A DNA stretch of 20,003 nt from CAZJYI01 sp964550025 (GTDB lineage: Bacteria; Verrucomicrobiota; Kiritimatiellia; UBA8416; CAYOBW01): positions 1 to 20,003 of the forward strand of contig CAZJYI010000184.1 in the NCBI GenBank assembly GCA_964550025.1, given 5' to 3'. Shown here piece by piece: positions 5,948-13,423 of this stretch. Made by a program: the position numbers and the translations under genes. The notes beneath the pieces were generated by a model. That model was not told where the DNA came from. It was given only the letters and a program-made list of their open reading frames with translations, and searched no databases. Positions within the stretch are counted from its first letter, which is position 1. Each line of letters opens with the position of its first letter.

Positions 5948-8859
5948 CACTCACTCCTCCGAAACCTCGGCACGCCGACCTCGTACCATGTTCCGGCCCT
6001 GTTGCGGCCGTCGGCGCCGGCCAGGAGGTAGCCGAGATTGCTGGCGTTTCCCACCGTCACCGAGCGCAGTTCGGGCTTGTCGCACTTCTTCTCGGCCATC
6101 TCGAGCGCTTTCATGAGGTCGATCGAAACCGTGCCGCCGCCCATGCGCGCATCGTCCAGATAGCGGGTCTTGAGAATCTCCGTTTCCTCGAGGGTCGGGA
6201 TGCGGAAGCACTCTCCTTTCTCGAACTCGGGCGCGAGCAGGCCCTTCATTCCGGAGAGGGGGGCGGTGATGGGAATCACGTATGCCGTGCCCCCGATGTC
6301 GAGGTGCAGGTTGATGGCGGCCCCAAAGGCGAAATTGAGCGGGAGGCTCATACGCGGCGTGGCGGTCAGATCGACCGGTTGGGGCGGGGTGTAGCGTACG
6401 GCCAGGAAACCGGCGCCGACATTGGCGGCAACGCGCGTGAGCCCCGGCTTCTTTCCCGGCGTCAGCGTCACGCTGTCACGCTGCATGGGAACCCAGGGGC
6501 TGGGCGTGTCGTTGCCGACGTAGAGGACGTGGGGAGCCTGGGCGACCCGTTCGGCGGCCGAGACGACACGTGAGAGCGTGAAGGCGTTGCGCACGGACCA
6601 GAAGCCGATGTGTCCGCCGGGCAGCGGGTCCCTGTCGATGAAGTCGAACATCAGTTCCCCGTTGAGGAAACAGCGGATGCGGTTGCCGTGCTTGTGGGCC
6701 GTGAACTTCCACCATTTCCAGTGCACGTTGGAGTGACCGCCGTCTCCTTTGAACAGGAAACGGGCGGCGTTGGTGGTTGCCACAACGCGCCCCTCGCGCA
6801 GCAGCCGGGTTTCGCGGTTGTCGTCGCCCCCGAAGACGATGCTGTACCCGGAAAGCGGATCGCGTCCGTTGGTGCAGAAGGCCACGTTGAGGTCGCGCCG
6901 CACGTACCATCCGCCGTTGGCCCGGAAGAGTCTGAGGCTGCCGTCTTTTGCGCGGTCGTAGAAGAAGTCGCTGTCCCAGGCGTCGCAGGGTTGGGCCGGG
7001 CGCAGCGACATGTAGCACTCATGGACCTGGTCGCCCTCGAATGTGCGCTTGCTCGTCATGTAGGGCACACCGGGTGAACCGCAGGCCATGAAGTTCCACT
7101 GGTTCTGGCACGCCCAGCGGCAGTCCATTCGAAAGGCCCCCTCGATCCAGCTCCAGTCGGCCGGCGCCTCTTCGAAGAGTTCGTTGACGAAGTGCGCGGA
7201 GCGGATTTCGTGGTGTTCCGGGGCGGGGAAATCGGGTTTGCGCTTTGCTTCGACCCGCGCGATGGAGATGTGAAGCGGCCCCTCCAGGGGAGCAGAGACC
7301 GGCGAAGGGGCGCCCTTCTTCCAGACGGCTATCCGGTTCCCGTCGGCTTCTCGACGGGTGAAGTGCAGCGCAAAATCGCGGCGTTCCTCCGGCCACACGG
7401 CGGCCGGAAGCCCCGCGGCCGCCCAACCTTCTTCCGTCAGTTCCGCCTCGAAGGCAAGATCGGGCGGGGTGTCCGGCCCTTTCTTGGCGACTTCCCGGAG
7501 GCCCGTACGAAACGCGAACGCGTAGCGGCCTTTTGGTATCTCGCCCACGGCGTCGGCAAACGGCACGGACTCGTACGAGAAATCGCCCATGAGAGGAACG
7601 CGGGTCGTGATGACGGCGTGATGGATCTTGTTGCTATCCGTGTGCCGTGACGGCACAAACGCGGAGGTCGACTTTGACCATTCACCAAACTGGGTCGGGT
7701 CACGGCCACCCAGCTCCTTCTTGGCGGCGAAGAAGCGGCTTCGCGTGTAGATGCGGCCGCCGCGGTGTTCCTGCCCCGGCAGCGAGAAGGCGCGAATGCT
7801 GTCGGCCTCGACGGCCTGATTTCCGGCCTGCAGGTGGAACGGGCCGGCGATGCGTGCGGCGAGGTTTGTCCGGAAAATGGGGACCCTGTCGAGGGCGGCC
7901 TCCACGGCGTAGCCCGAGCGTACGCGCAGTCCGAGCCGAAACCAGTTTGTCAGGGGCGGGCGCTTGCCGTCCCACTTGTCGAGCAGCCGCCACGGTGCGT
8001 CGTCCTTGCGCGCCATGAGCACAAAGGTCCTGTGCCGCCCCGACCATCCAAAGGCCACTTCGTTACCGTTGGTGCCGCCTTGGACGAGGAGCATATCGGC
8101 TTCGGAGGGGAGCGTGTCGGCGTCGCTCCAGCTTCTTTCGCGGGGAATCCCGAAGTAGAAGCAGGCCTCGGCCTGGTAGTTCATCCATTTCTCCGTGCCG
8201 TAGGTAAGCCGTCCCCCCTTTTCGCCGATGATGGAGAAGGGGTTGACGGCCCGCTGGAACGAGGCGCTGGTGTAATCCTCTTCGGCCGTGGGCATGCCGC
8301 CCCCACGCTGTCGCAGGCGCCAGTTGCTCGCGCTGACGCGGCAGAACTCGTTGGTGAGCTCAGACCGCATGAAGCCGTCGGCGAGCTCCACCGTCGGATA
8401 GACTTCGTGGCGAACGGACGGCGGCGTTTCCGCGTTGGAGATCCAGAACACGTCCCAGCCGGACACATCGACCGGCAAGGGCCTTTCGTCGATGAACAGC
8501 ACGCTTTCCTCCGGGGTGATGAGCAGTTCGCCCCAATTGCGCAGCGGAGGTACGGTCTCGCCGGCACCGTGGACGAACCCCTTCTCGTCAATGTGGATGA
8601 AAGCCTCGGATTCCCCCGTGGCCCGGAGGAACAGGGCGTGTGAGCGCAGCGTGTCGCGACCGAAGAAGATGCTTCTCCCGGCCGCATCCCGGGACAGGCG
8701 GTACGGCGCGTGGAGCAGCAGCGCGCCACGGTCGCGCAGATCCGTCTCAAGGGCCTGCCGTGGTGACTGCACCCCGCGGCAACCGGCAAACCACAGCGAT
8801 GCCAGTGCCACCGCAATCGCGCACCGGGTCAGTTCTGTTCTCGACGAGTTCACGCCCAT
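5947..8859 (-). CDS. Giant secreted lipoprotein with two ConA/LamG-like beta-sandwich regions
   Basis: Encodes about 970 residues. The N-terminus (RTELTRCAIAVALASLWFAGC) is a lipoprotein signal with Cys27 as the likely acylated residue, so the protein should be anchored in an envelope membrane. Two regions look like concanavalin/LamG-type jelly rolls: about 170-360 (WMNYQAEACFYFG, WFRLGLRVRSGYAVEAALDRVP) and 565-775 (VHWKWWKFTAHKHGNRIRC, FLNGELMFDFIDRD, GGHIGFWSVRNA). The stretch 780-970 is a further beta-rich region I do not recognise. No catalytic residues stand out; glycan binding or hydrolysis is inferred from fold and from coupling to the ligase-like gene, whose start overlaps this stop. 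The ATG at 8859 is preferred; a GTG at 8868 would add three residues. Neither has a good ribosome site. Confidence 0.75.
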   Translation of the reverse strand: MGVNSSRTELTRCAIAVALASLWFAGCRGVQSPRQALETDLRDRGALLLHAPYRLSRDAAGRSIFFGRDTLRSHALFLRATGESEAFIHIDEKGFVHGAGETVPPLRNWGELLITPEESVLFIDERPLPVDVSGWDVFWISNAETPPSVRHEVYPTVELADGFMRSELTNEFCRVSASNWRLRQRGGGMPTAEEDYTSASFQRAVNPFSIIGEKGGRLTYGTEKWMNYQAEACFYFGIPRERSWSDADTLPSEADMLLVQGGTNGNEVAFGWSGRHRTFVLMARKDDAPWRLLDKWDGKRPPLTNWFRLGLRVRSGYAVEAALDRVPIFRTNLAARIAGPFHLQAGNQAVEADSIRAFSLPGQEHRGGRIYTRSRFFAAKKELGGRDPTQFGEWSKSTSAFVPSRHTDSNKIHHAVITTRVPLMGDFSYESVPFADAVGEIPKGRYAFAFRTGLREVAKKGPDTPPDLAFEAELTEEGWAAAGLPAAVWPEERRDFALHFTRREADGNRIAVWKKGAPSPVSAPLEGPLHISIARVEAKRKPDFPAPEHHEIRSAHFVNELFEEAPADWSWIEGAFRMDCRWACQNQWNFMACGSPGVPYMTSKRTFEGDQVHECYMSLRPAQPCDAWDSDFFYDRAKDGSLRLFRANGGWYVRRDLNVAFCTNGRDPLSGYSIVFGGDDNRETRLLREGRVVATTNAARFLFKGDGGHSNVHWKWWKFTAHKHGNRIRCFLNGELMFDFIDRDPLPGGHIGFWSVRNAFTLSRVVSAAERVAQAPHVLYVGNDTPSPWVPMQRDSVTLTPGKKPGLTRVAANVGAGFLAVRYTPPQPVDLTATPRMSLPLNFAFGAAINLHLDIGGTAYVIPITAPLSGMKGLLAPEFEKGECFRIPTLEETEILKTRYLDDARMGGGTVSIDLMKALEMAEKKCDKPELRSVTVGNASNLGYLLAGADGRNRAGTWYEVGVPRFRRSE

Positions 8860-8900
8860 GACTATCACGCGAAGCGGCGCGAAACGACAAGTTGTTTCTG

Positions 8901-8929
8901 TTGCCGGTTGCGGTGCGACCTGATAGTAT
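8901..8929 (+). promoter_or_regulatory. Sigma-70-like promoter candidate for the hybrid kinase
   Basis: TTGCCG at 8901-8906, a 17-bp spacer and TAGTAT at 8924-8929. It lies in the 127-bp gap between the divergent lipoprotein and kinase genes. Predicted transcription start is near 8936, about 50 bp before the kinase ATG and only a few bases before the possible leader ORF. Confidence 0.45.
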
Positions 8930-8939
8930 CTGCCACCCT

Positions 8940-8990
8940 ATGGGCTTCACATCAATGGGCTTCACATCACTCGCGGGGAAGCAGCGATGA
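8940..8990 (+). CDS. Possible 16-residue leader ORF with a 15-bp tandem repeat
   Basis: ATGGGCTTCACATCA occurs twice back to back (8940-8954 and 8955-8969). Read from the first ATG it gives MGFTSMGFTSLAGKQR and stops at TGA 8988-8990, which overlaps the kinase ATG (8987-8989) as ATGA. It lies immediately downstream of the promoter candidate, so the transcript would be almost leaderless for this ORF. This could be a short upstream peptide coupling translation to the kinase, or a recent 15-bp duplication that is coding only by chance. There is no ribosome binding site and no homology evidence. Confidence 0.3.
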   Translation: MGFTSMGFTSLAGKQR

Positions 8991-11017
8991 CAGGGGACAC
9001 CAACGGCAACCCGGCAAACGACGCAGACGGCGGCGAAAGTGCGCGACTTGCCGAACTGGCGCACCGGCTCAACACAGCCGAGCGCTATCTCGACATTGCG
9101 GAGGTGATTCTCGTAGCCCTGGACACCGAAGGCAACATCACCTTCATCAACCCGAAAGGGTGTGCGGTCCTGGGATACGAGCGCGACGAGCTTCTGGGCC
9201 GGAGCTGGTTCGAAACATGCCTGCCCGAAGAGGGACGCACCGAGGTCCTGGAAGCGTTTCACAAGCTAGTGGCCGGTGAGCTTGAGCCGATCGAGTACTT
9301 CGAAAACGCGATTGTCACTCGGAGCGGGGAGCTACGGCAGATCGCGTGGCACAACAGTATCGTGGAGGATGAGGACGGAGCCATCGTCGAAACGATGAGC
9401 TCCGGCCTGGACATCACGGACCGCACGAAGGCGTACGAGGCGCTGGCGGAAAGCGAAGCGTGGCATCGTCTGGTCCTCGACCACACACAGGCCGCCGTTG
9501 TCGTGCATGCCGCCGACACCAGCATTCTCATGGCCAACCGCCGGGCGGCCGATCTGCTGGGGCTTGAGCTGGAAAGCATCAAGGGACGCATCATTACCGA
9601 TCCCGCCTGGCACTTCGTTCGTGGGGACGGCACCGCCATGCCGATCGAGGAGTACCCGATCAGCCGCATGATGGCCGACAAGAGTCCCGTGGAGGACCTC
9701 GTCATCGGCCTTGTCTGGAACGAGAACGGCCCGGACCCCGCGGTCTGGGTGTTGGTGAACGGCTACCCGGTGCTCGACGAGCAGGGCGAGCTCGAGCAGA
9801 TGATTGTATCCTTTGTCGACATTACCTCGCTCAGGAAGGCGGAAGAGGCACGCCGTCGCCTGGAGGCCCAGATACTCCACGCACAGAAGCTGGAGAGCCT
9901 CGGCGTGCTGGCGGGAGGGATTGCCCACGACTTCAACAACCTGCTGATGGGCATCCTGGGTAACGCGGAGCTCGCCATCGCGGAGACCCCGCAGGGAAAC
10001 AGAGTCAGGGAATGCCTGGACGCCATCGAAAGGACCTGTACGCGCGCTTCGGACCTGTGCCGTCAGATGCTGGCCTACTCGGGCAAGGGCCGCTTTCGGG
10101 TCGAGATTATGGATCTCTCGGGGCTCGTTTCCGAGATGGGCCACTTGCTCGAAGTCTCGGTATCCAAGAAAGTCAGACTCGTATACGAGCTGTCCAGGGA
10201 TCTGCCCCACGTCGAGGGGGACACGGCACAGATACAGCAGGTCGTCATGAACCTCATCACGAACGCGTCGGAAGCGTTCGGCGATGCGAGCGGCACGGTT
10301 CACATTTCCACCGGGGTGGTCGATGAGGACGACCCGCGTCGTCGCGAACTCATCGAGACAGCCGCGGAACCGGCGACAACGTACGTCTACCTGGAGGTTT
10401 GCGACAACGGTTGCGGCATGGACGCCGAGACGAGGGACCGCATCTTTGATCCTTTCTTCAGCACCAAGTTCACGGGCAGAGGTCTGGGGCTGGCGGCCGT
10501 GCAGGGCATCGTGCGCGGCCATTCGGGCGCCATCGATGTGCAGACGGAGGAAGACAAGGGCACGACGGTGTGCGTCCTGTTGCCGGCCACGGCAAAGACG
10601 CAGCGACCTCCCGCGGGCAAGCGTACCGCGCCCCCGGAACCGCAGCAGGGCGGGACCGTGCTGCTGGTCGACGACGAGAAGATCATCCGCACGACGACCT
10701 CCAGAATCCTGGAACAGCTTGGCTACGATGTCATCACGGCGGTGGACGGTGTCGAGGCGGTGGACATGTTCAGGGAGAGCTCCGATTCCATTATCTGCGT
10801 GGTGCTCGACCTGACGATGCCGCGCATGGGAGGCGAGAGGGCCCTGCGCGAGATGCGCAAGGTCCGGGACGACGTCCCTGTAATACTGACCAGCGGTTAC
10901 AACGAACAGGAAGTAACGCAGATGTTCACGGGGCAGGGCTTGGCGGGCTTCCTGCAGAAGCCGTTCAGGGTCGCGGAGCTCGCGGACATGTTGCGAAAGG
11001 TGCTCACCGTGGGGTAG
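8987..11017 (+). CDS. PAS-PAS hybrid sensor histidine kinase / response regulator
   Basis: Encodes 676 residues and no membrane segment or signal peptide, so it should be a cytoplasmic sensor. In order: PAS domain about 20-140 (VILVALDTEGNITFINPKG), second PAS about 155-275, dimerisation/H-box near 305-325 (GVLAGGIAHDFNNLL, phospho-acceptor His314), ATPase domain about 400-520 with N-box (QVVMNLITNASEAF), G1 (VCDNGCGMD) and G2 (GRGLGLAAVQGI), and a receiver domain about 557-676 (LLVDDE, phospho-acceptor Asp608 in VVLDLTMP, Lys in FLQKPF). Phosphate would pass from His314 to Asp608. There is no DNA-binding output, so a partner phosphotransferase or regulator must lie elsewhere. GGGGAA six bases before the ATG serves as a modest ribosome site. 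It diverges from the lipoprotein gene; targets are unknown. Confidence 0.93.
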   Translation: MTGDTNGNPANDADGGESARLAELAHRLNTAERYLDIAEVILVALDTEGNITFINPKGCAVLGYERDELLGRSWFETCLPEEGRTEVLEAFHKLVAGELEPIEYFENAIVTRSGELRQIAWHNSIVEDEDGAIVETMSSGLDITDRTKAYEALAESEAWHRLVLDHTQAAVVVHAADTSILMANRRAADLLGLELESIKGRIITDPAWHFVRGDGTAMPIEEYPISRMMADKSPVEDLVIGLVWNENGPDPAVWVLVNGYPVLDEQGELEQMIVSFVDITSLRKAEEARRRLEAQILHAQKLESLGVLAGGIAHDFNNLLMGILGNAELAIAETPQGNRVRECLDAIERTCTRASDLCRQMLAYSGKGRFRVEIMDLSGLVSEMGHLLEVSVSKKVRLVYELSRDLPHVEGDTAQIQQVVMNLITNASEAFGDASGTVHISTGVVDEDDPRRRELIETAAEPATTYVYLEVCDNGCGMDAETRDRIFDPFFSTKFTGRGLGLAAVQGIVRGHSGAIDVQTEEDKGTTVCVLLPATAKTQRPPAGKRTAPPEPQQGGTVLLVDDEKIIRTTTSRILEQLGYDVITAVDGVEAVDMFRESSDSIICVVLDLTMPRMGGERALREMRKVRDDVPVILTSGYNEQEVTQMFTGQGLAGFLQKPFRVAELADMLRKVLTVG

Positions 11018-11058
11018 TGGGCAGTGATCGGTGGGCCGTTGGCAGGGGGCAGTGCGGG
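11017..11058. repeat. Heptad array (GTGGGCA type)
   Basis: Six contiguous 7-bp units: GTGGGCA, GTGATCG, GTGGGCC, GTTGGCA, GGGGGCA, GTGCGGG. The first base is the G of the kinase TAG stop codon. The units are quite diverged, so the call rests mainly on the recurring GTGGGC core and the period shared with other arrays. No inverted partner was found before array H4. Confidence 0.45.
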
Positions 11059-11114
11059 ACCTTTCGGGAGCACGGGTACGACGCCGGTGGCGGGGAGGGG
11101 AAACCGCAGAATCA

Positions 11115-11220
11115 TGAACACTGAATGTTGAATGATGAAGTGTGAGGCCGGTCTCCCGGCGTGATCTTCCCCTCTCACTTCGACATTCAGCATTCAGTGT
11201 TCAACATTCGACATTTCCCG
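11115..11220. repeat. Inverted heptad array H4 (TGTTGAA / TTCAACA)
   Basis: The left arm (about 11115-11149) contains units TGAACAC, TGAATGT, TGAATGA, TGAAGTG. The right arm (11172-11220) contains TTCGACA, TTCAGCA, TTCAGTG, TTCAACA and TTCGACA in inverse orientation. The centre holds a compact hairpin, GCCGG-TCTC-CCGGC (11147-11160). The element sits between the convergent kinase and sulfatase genes, 29 bp from the sulfatase stop. It could terminate transcription from both sides, though there is no T-run. Confidence 0.75.
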
Positions 11221-11248
11221 CCCCAAGAACGCCCGGGCGGTCCGCGGT

Positions 11249-13069
11249 CTATTCCACCGTCACCGCCTTCGTCGTCACGTGCTGCAGGCAGCCCGGGAAG
11301 TCTTTGCCGACGAACGCAGCGTAGGAGACAGCCTTGAGTCCCGCATCGTCCGGGATCGCGAATGTCACTTCGACCTTGCCTGTTCCACTGACGGCGAGGA
11401 CCTTTCGGTCGATGCGCTTCCCGTCGCCGCGTTTGGCGGTTACGTGCAGAAGTTGTTCCCCGAGCTTGCCGGGCAGCGTGTGCCGGACCGTGAGCCGTGC
11501 TGTTCCGCCGCGCGAGGCCGGGCCGGGCTTGGCGATCGCGATCAGCCGCGCGCCGGGCTTCGCGCCTTTCTGCTTCGAGCGGGCCTTCTTGCGGCGCTCG
11601 TCGGATGCGGCCTGCTGCTCCCGCATGAACTTCTCGAGCGCGTCGGGGTTGCCTCGATTGCGGAAAGCAACCAGGCAGGGGTCCTCCGTTTCAACCATCC
11701 AGTCTTCGAGGATCTTTCGCAGCCTGTCGATCTCATTGCGCATCGCCGGCTCGTCGATCAGGTTGCGGAGCGCATCCGGGTCCTTCTCGTAATCGTAGAA
11801 CTCTTCGAGCGTCCGGTAGTCGAAATGCTTGAGACGCGCGGCAATGGCCGGGTCGGTTTCCGCCTTTTCCACCATGAGCTTGTAAGTGCGCGTACCCTGC
11901 GTGGCCGTGCGGAACTTACGCGTGCCGTTGGACCACGGGTTGAAGATATAGCCATACTTGCGAGTGTCAACGCTGCGCATGGGATGACGCCCGCCACCCG
12001 AGTTCTCGTTGTATTCCTTGATGACGTAGTCGCGGCCGTCCTGCGTCTTGCGCCGCAGCAGGGGCAGGAACGAGCGGCCCTGCAGGCCGGACGGTTGTTC
12101 AATACCGGCGATGTTGAGGATGGTGGGCATGAAATCGATCGCGGAGATCATGTGCCTGTCGTCGACGGTTCCCGCCTTCACGGTACCCGGCCAGCGGACG
12201 ATCCAGGGCGTGCGCGAGCTGTGATGGTAGACGTTGGTCTTGGCGAATGGGAAGGGCATGCCGTGGTCGGAGAGGAACATGATGACGGTATCGTTTTCGA
12301 GGCCAAGTTCTTTGAGCGCCCGCAGCGTTTCCCCCGCGCAGTCATCGGCGCGCCGCACACAATCGTAGTACTGCTTGATCTCGTGGCGGACTTCCGGAAG
12401 ATCGGGTAGAAAACCCGGCACGGGAACGTCGTCCACCGCGAAGAGCCGCGACGGCGGGAAGTCGTCAAACCCCATCTGTTTCGATTTCTCTTCGCCGAAG
12501 AACGGTTTGTGGGGATCGGTAGCGTTGACGACGAGGTAGAACGGTTTGCCGGCCTCCTGGCTGGCGGTGATAGCGCGGCGGGTGAACTCGTAGAAGCTCT
12601 TGGGACTACGCGAGGCGCCGCGCTGCTGCGAACGGTCCTCGACAATGTCCCACTCGTACGGATGGTACGGGGTGGAATGCGCTACCTTGTTCTTGATCCC
12701 GGTGAAGTACCCGTTGGCCTTCATCAGGTCGGGCAGGATGGGGAAGTCCGGGGTCAACTTGTAGAAACCCTCCACGCCGCTGGTGTGCGGGTAGCGGCCG
12801 GTCTGCATGACGTTGCGCGAGGGCACGCAGTTCCCGACTTGGACGTGGGCGTGCGTGAAGCGGACGCCCTCCGAGGCGAGGCGGTCCAGGTTGGGCGAAA
12901 TGCCTTTCACCTTGCATCCGAACGCGCCGAGCGAGTCGCAGTTCATGTCGTCGACGGTGAGAAAGAGGATGCTGGGCTTTCCACCGGCCTGAGCCGCCGG
13001 GGTCGGCATTGCCGCCAGTGGGCAACCGGCAGCCAGCAGGGCCATTTTGAGGAAGTCACGTCGGATCAT
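11249..13069 (-). CDS. Tat-exported type I sulfatase
   Basis: Encodes 606 residues. The N-terminus MIRRDFLKMALLAAG is a twin-arginine (Tat) signal, so the enzyme is exported folded. The active-site signature CVPSR with Cys81, followed by TGRYPHTSG, marks a cysteine-type sulfatase whose Cys is converted to formylglycine. Metal ligands are likely Asp40 and Asp41 (TVDDMN) and Asp268-His269 (FLSDHG); Lys277 is a probable substrate contact. The family hydrolyses sulfate esters of carbohydrates or other compounds; the substrate here cannot be read from sequence. DYEKDPDALRNL is the usual late sulfatase motif, and the last ~110 residues form an extra, probably beta-rich, tail. The start at 13069 is fixed by AAGGAG six bases upstream and by the Tat motif. 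No formylglycine-generating enzyme is in the window. Convergent with the kinase gene. Confidence 0.95.
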   Translation of the reverse strand: MIRRDFLKMALLAAGCPLAAMPTPAAQAGGKPSILFLTVDDMNCDSLGAFGCKVKGISPNLDRLASEGVRFTHAHVQVGNCVPSRNVMQTGRYPHTSGVEGFYKLTPDFPILPDLMKANGYFTGIKNKVAHSTPYHPYEWDIVEDRSQQRGASRSPKSFYEFTRRAITASQEAGKPFYLVVNATDPHKPFFGEEKSKQMGFDDFPPSRLFAVDDVPVPGFLPDLPEVRHEIKQYYDCVRRADDCAGETLRALKELGLENDTVIMFLSDHGMPFPFAKTNVYHHSSRTPWIVRWPGTVKAGTVDDRHMISAIDFMPTILNIAGIEQPSGLQGRSFLPLLRRKTQDGRDYVIKEYNENSGGGRHPMRSVDTRKYGYIFNPWSNGTRKFRTATQGTRTYKLMVEKAETDPAIAARLKHFDYRTLEEFYDYEKDPDALRNLIDEPAMRNEIDRLRKILEDWMVETEDPCLVAFRNRGNPDALEKFMREQQAASDERRKKARSKQKGAKPGARLIAIAKPGPASRGGTARLTVRHTLPGKLGEQLLHVTAKRGDGKRIDRKVLAVSGTGKVEVTFAIPDDAGLKAVSYAAFVGKDFPGCLQHVTTKAVTVE

Positions 13070-13108
13070 GGTTGTCTCCTTGTCGCAGTGCACGGATAGA
13101 AAGCCTCC

Positions 13109-13137
13109 TGTATCCCCGTTGCGCGTACCGCAGTCAA
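13109..13137 (-). promoter_or_regulatory. Sigma-70-like promoter for the sulfatase
   Basis: On the minus strand, TTGACT (13137-13132), a 17-bp spacer and GATACA (13114-13109). The predicted start near 13102 gives a leader of about 33 nt ahead of the sulfatase ATG with its AAGGAG ribosome site. Spacing and position are both right, making this the best promoter candidate in the window. Confidence 0.6.
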
Positions 13138-13150
13138 GGGAGAAACCGCG

Positions 13151-13186
13151 CCCTGTGTCTCACACGTTACAACGTGTGAGACAGGG
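13151..13186. repeat. Long perfect hairpin with GTCTCACAC arms
   Basis: TGTCTCACACGTT (13156-13168) and AACGTGTGAGACA (13171-13183) are exact inverted repeats separated by two bases; CCC and GGG outside can pair if TG is bulged. It lies between the divergent sulfatase and export-operon promoters. The inner TCACAC/GTGTGA core recurs in the hairpin at 13205-13234, suggesting two members of one repeat family. Confidence 0.7.
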
Positions 13187-13204
13187 AATCTGAGCCGAGA
13201 CAGC

Positions 13205-13241
13205 CGGGATCACACTTCGGAAGGTGTGATCCCGTTCTTTT
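13205..13241 (+). terminator. Terminator-like hairpin with T-run
   Basis: CGGGATCACAC (13205-13215) pairs with GTGTGATCCCG (13224-13234) over an 8-nt loop, followed by TTCTTTT at 13235-13241. This is the form of a plus-strand intrinsic terminator. No plus-strand gene ends here, so it would stop antisense read-through from the sulfatase region before the export operon promoter. Its arms resemble those of the hairpin just upstream, so a dispersed repeat is the alternative reading. Confidence 0.45.
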
Positions 13242-13323
13242 GTGCTAACCCGGGAGGCAACGAGGCGGGGCTCCATAACGTGAATGGTTCAGCCAACGGA
13301 GGCCCGGAATCGCGGGGCAAGGC

Positions 13324-13353
13324 TTGATATCCGGCGGCGCGGGAGCGAATATA
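13324..13353 (+). promoter_or_regulatory. Promoter candidate for the export operon
   Basis: TTGATA at 13324-13329, then GAATAT at 13347-13352 with a 17-bp spacer (or AATATA with 18). The predicted start near 13360 gives a leader of about 60 nt to the ATG at 13424. This AT-rich stretch stands out in a GC-rich region. Support is sequence match and position only. Confidence 0.4.
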
Positions 13354-13423
13354 GCGGACATATCTGATTCGTCCCGGTCCTTAGCCGCCCGGCGCGGCGC
13401 GGCGCACGACTGGAAGTTGACCC

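Noticed and set aside
8860..8890. Minus-strand promoter TTGTCG-N17-TGATAG for the lipoprotein gene
   Set aside because: The -10 box would lie against the ATG, so transcription would start inside the gene.
8940..8969. Start of the kinase at ATG 8940 or 8955
   Set aside because: Both are in a different frame from the kinase; they can only belong to a separate leader ORF.
13156..13183. CRP-type operator (TGTGA-N6-TCACA)
   Set aside because: The half sites are in the opposite order (TCACA first), and the long perfect arms fit a hairpin better.
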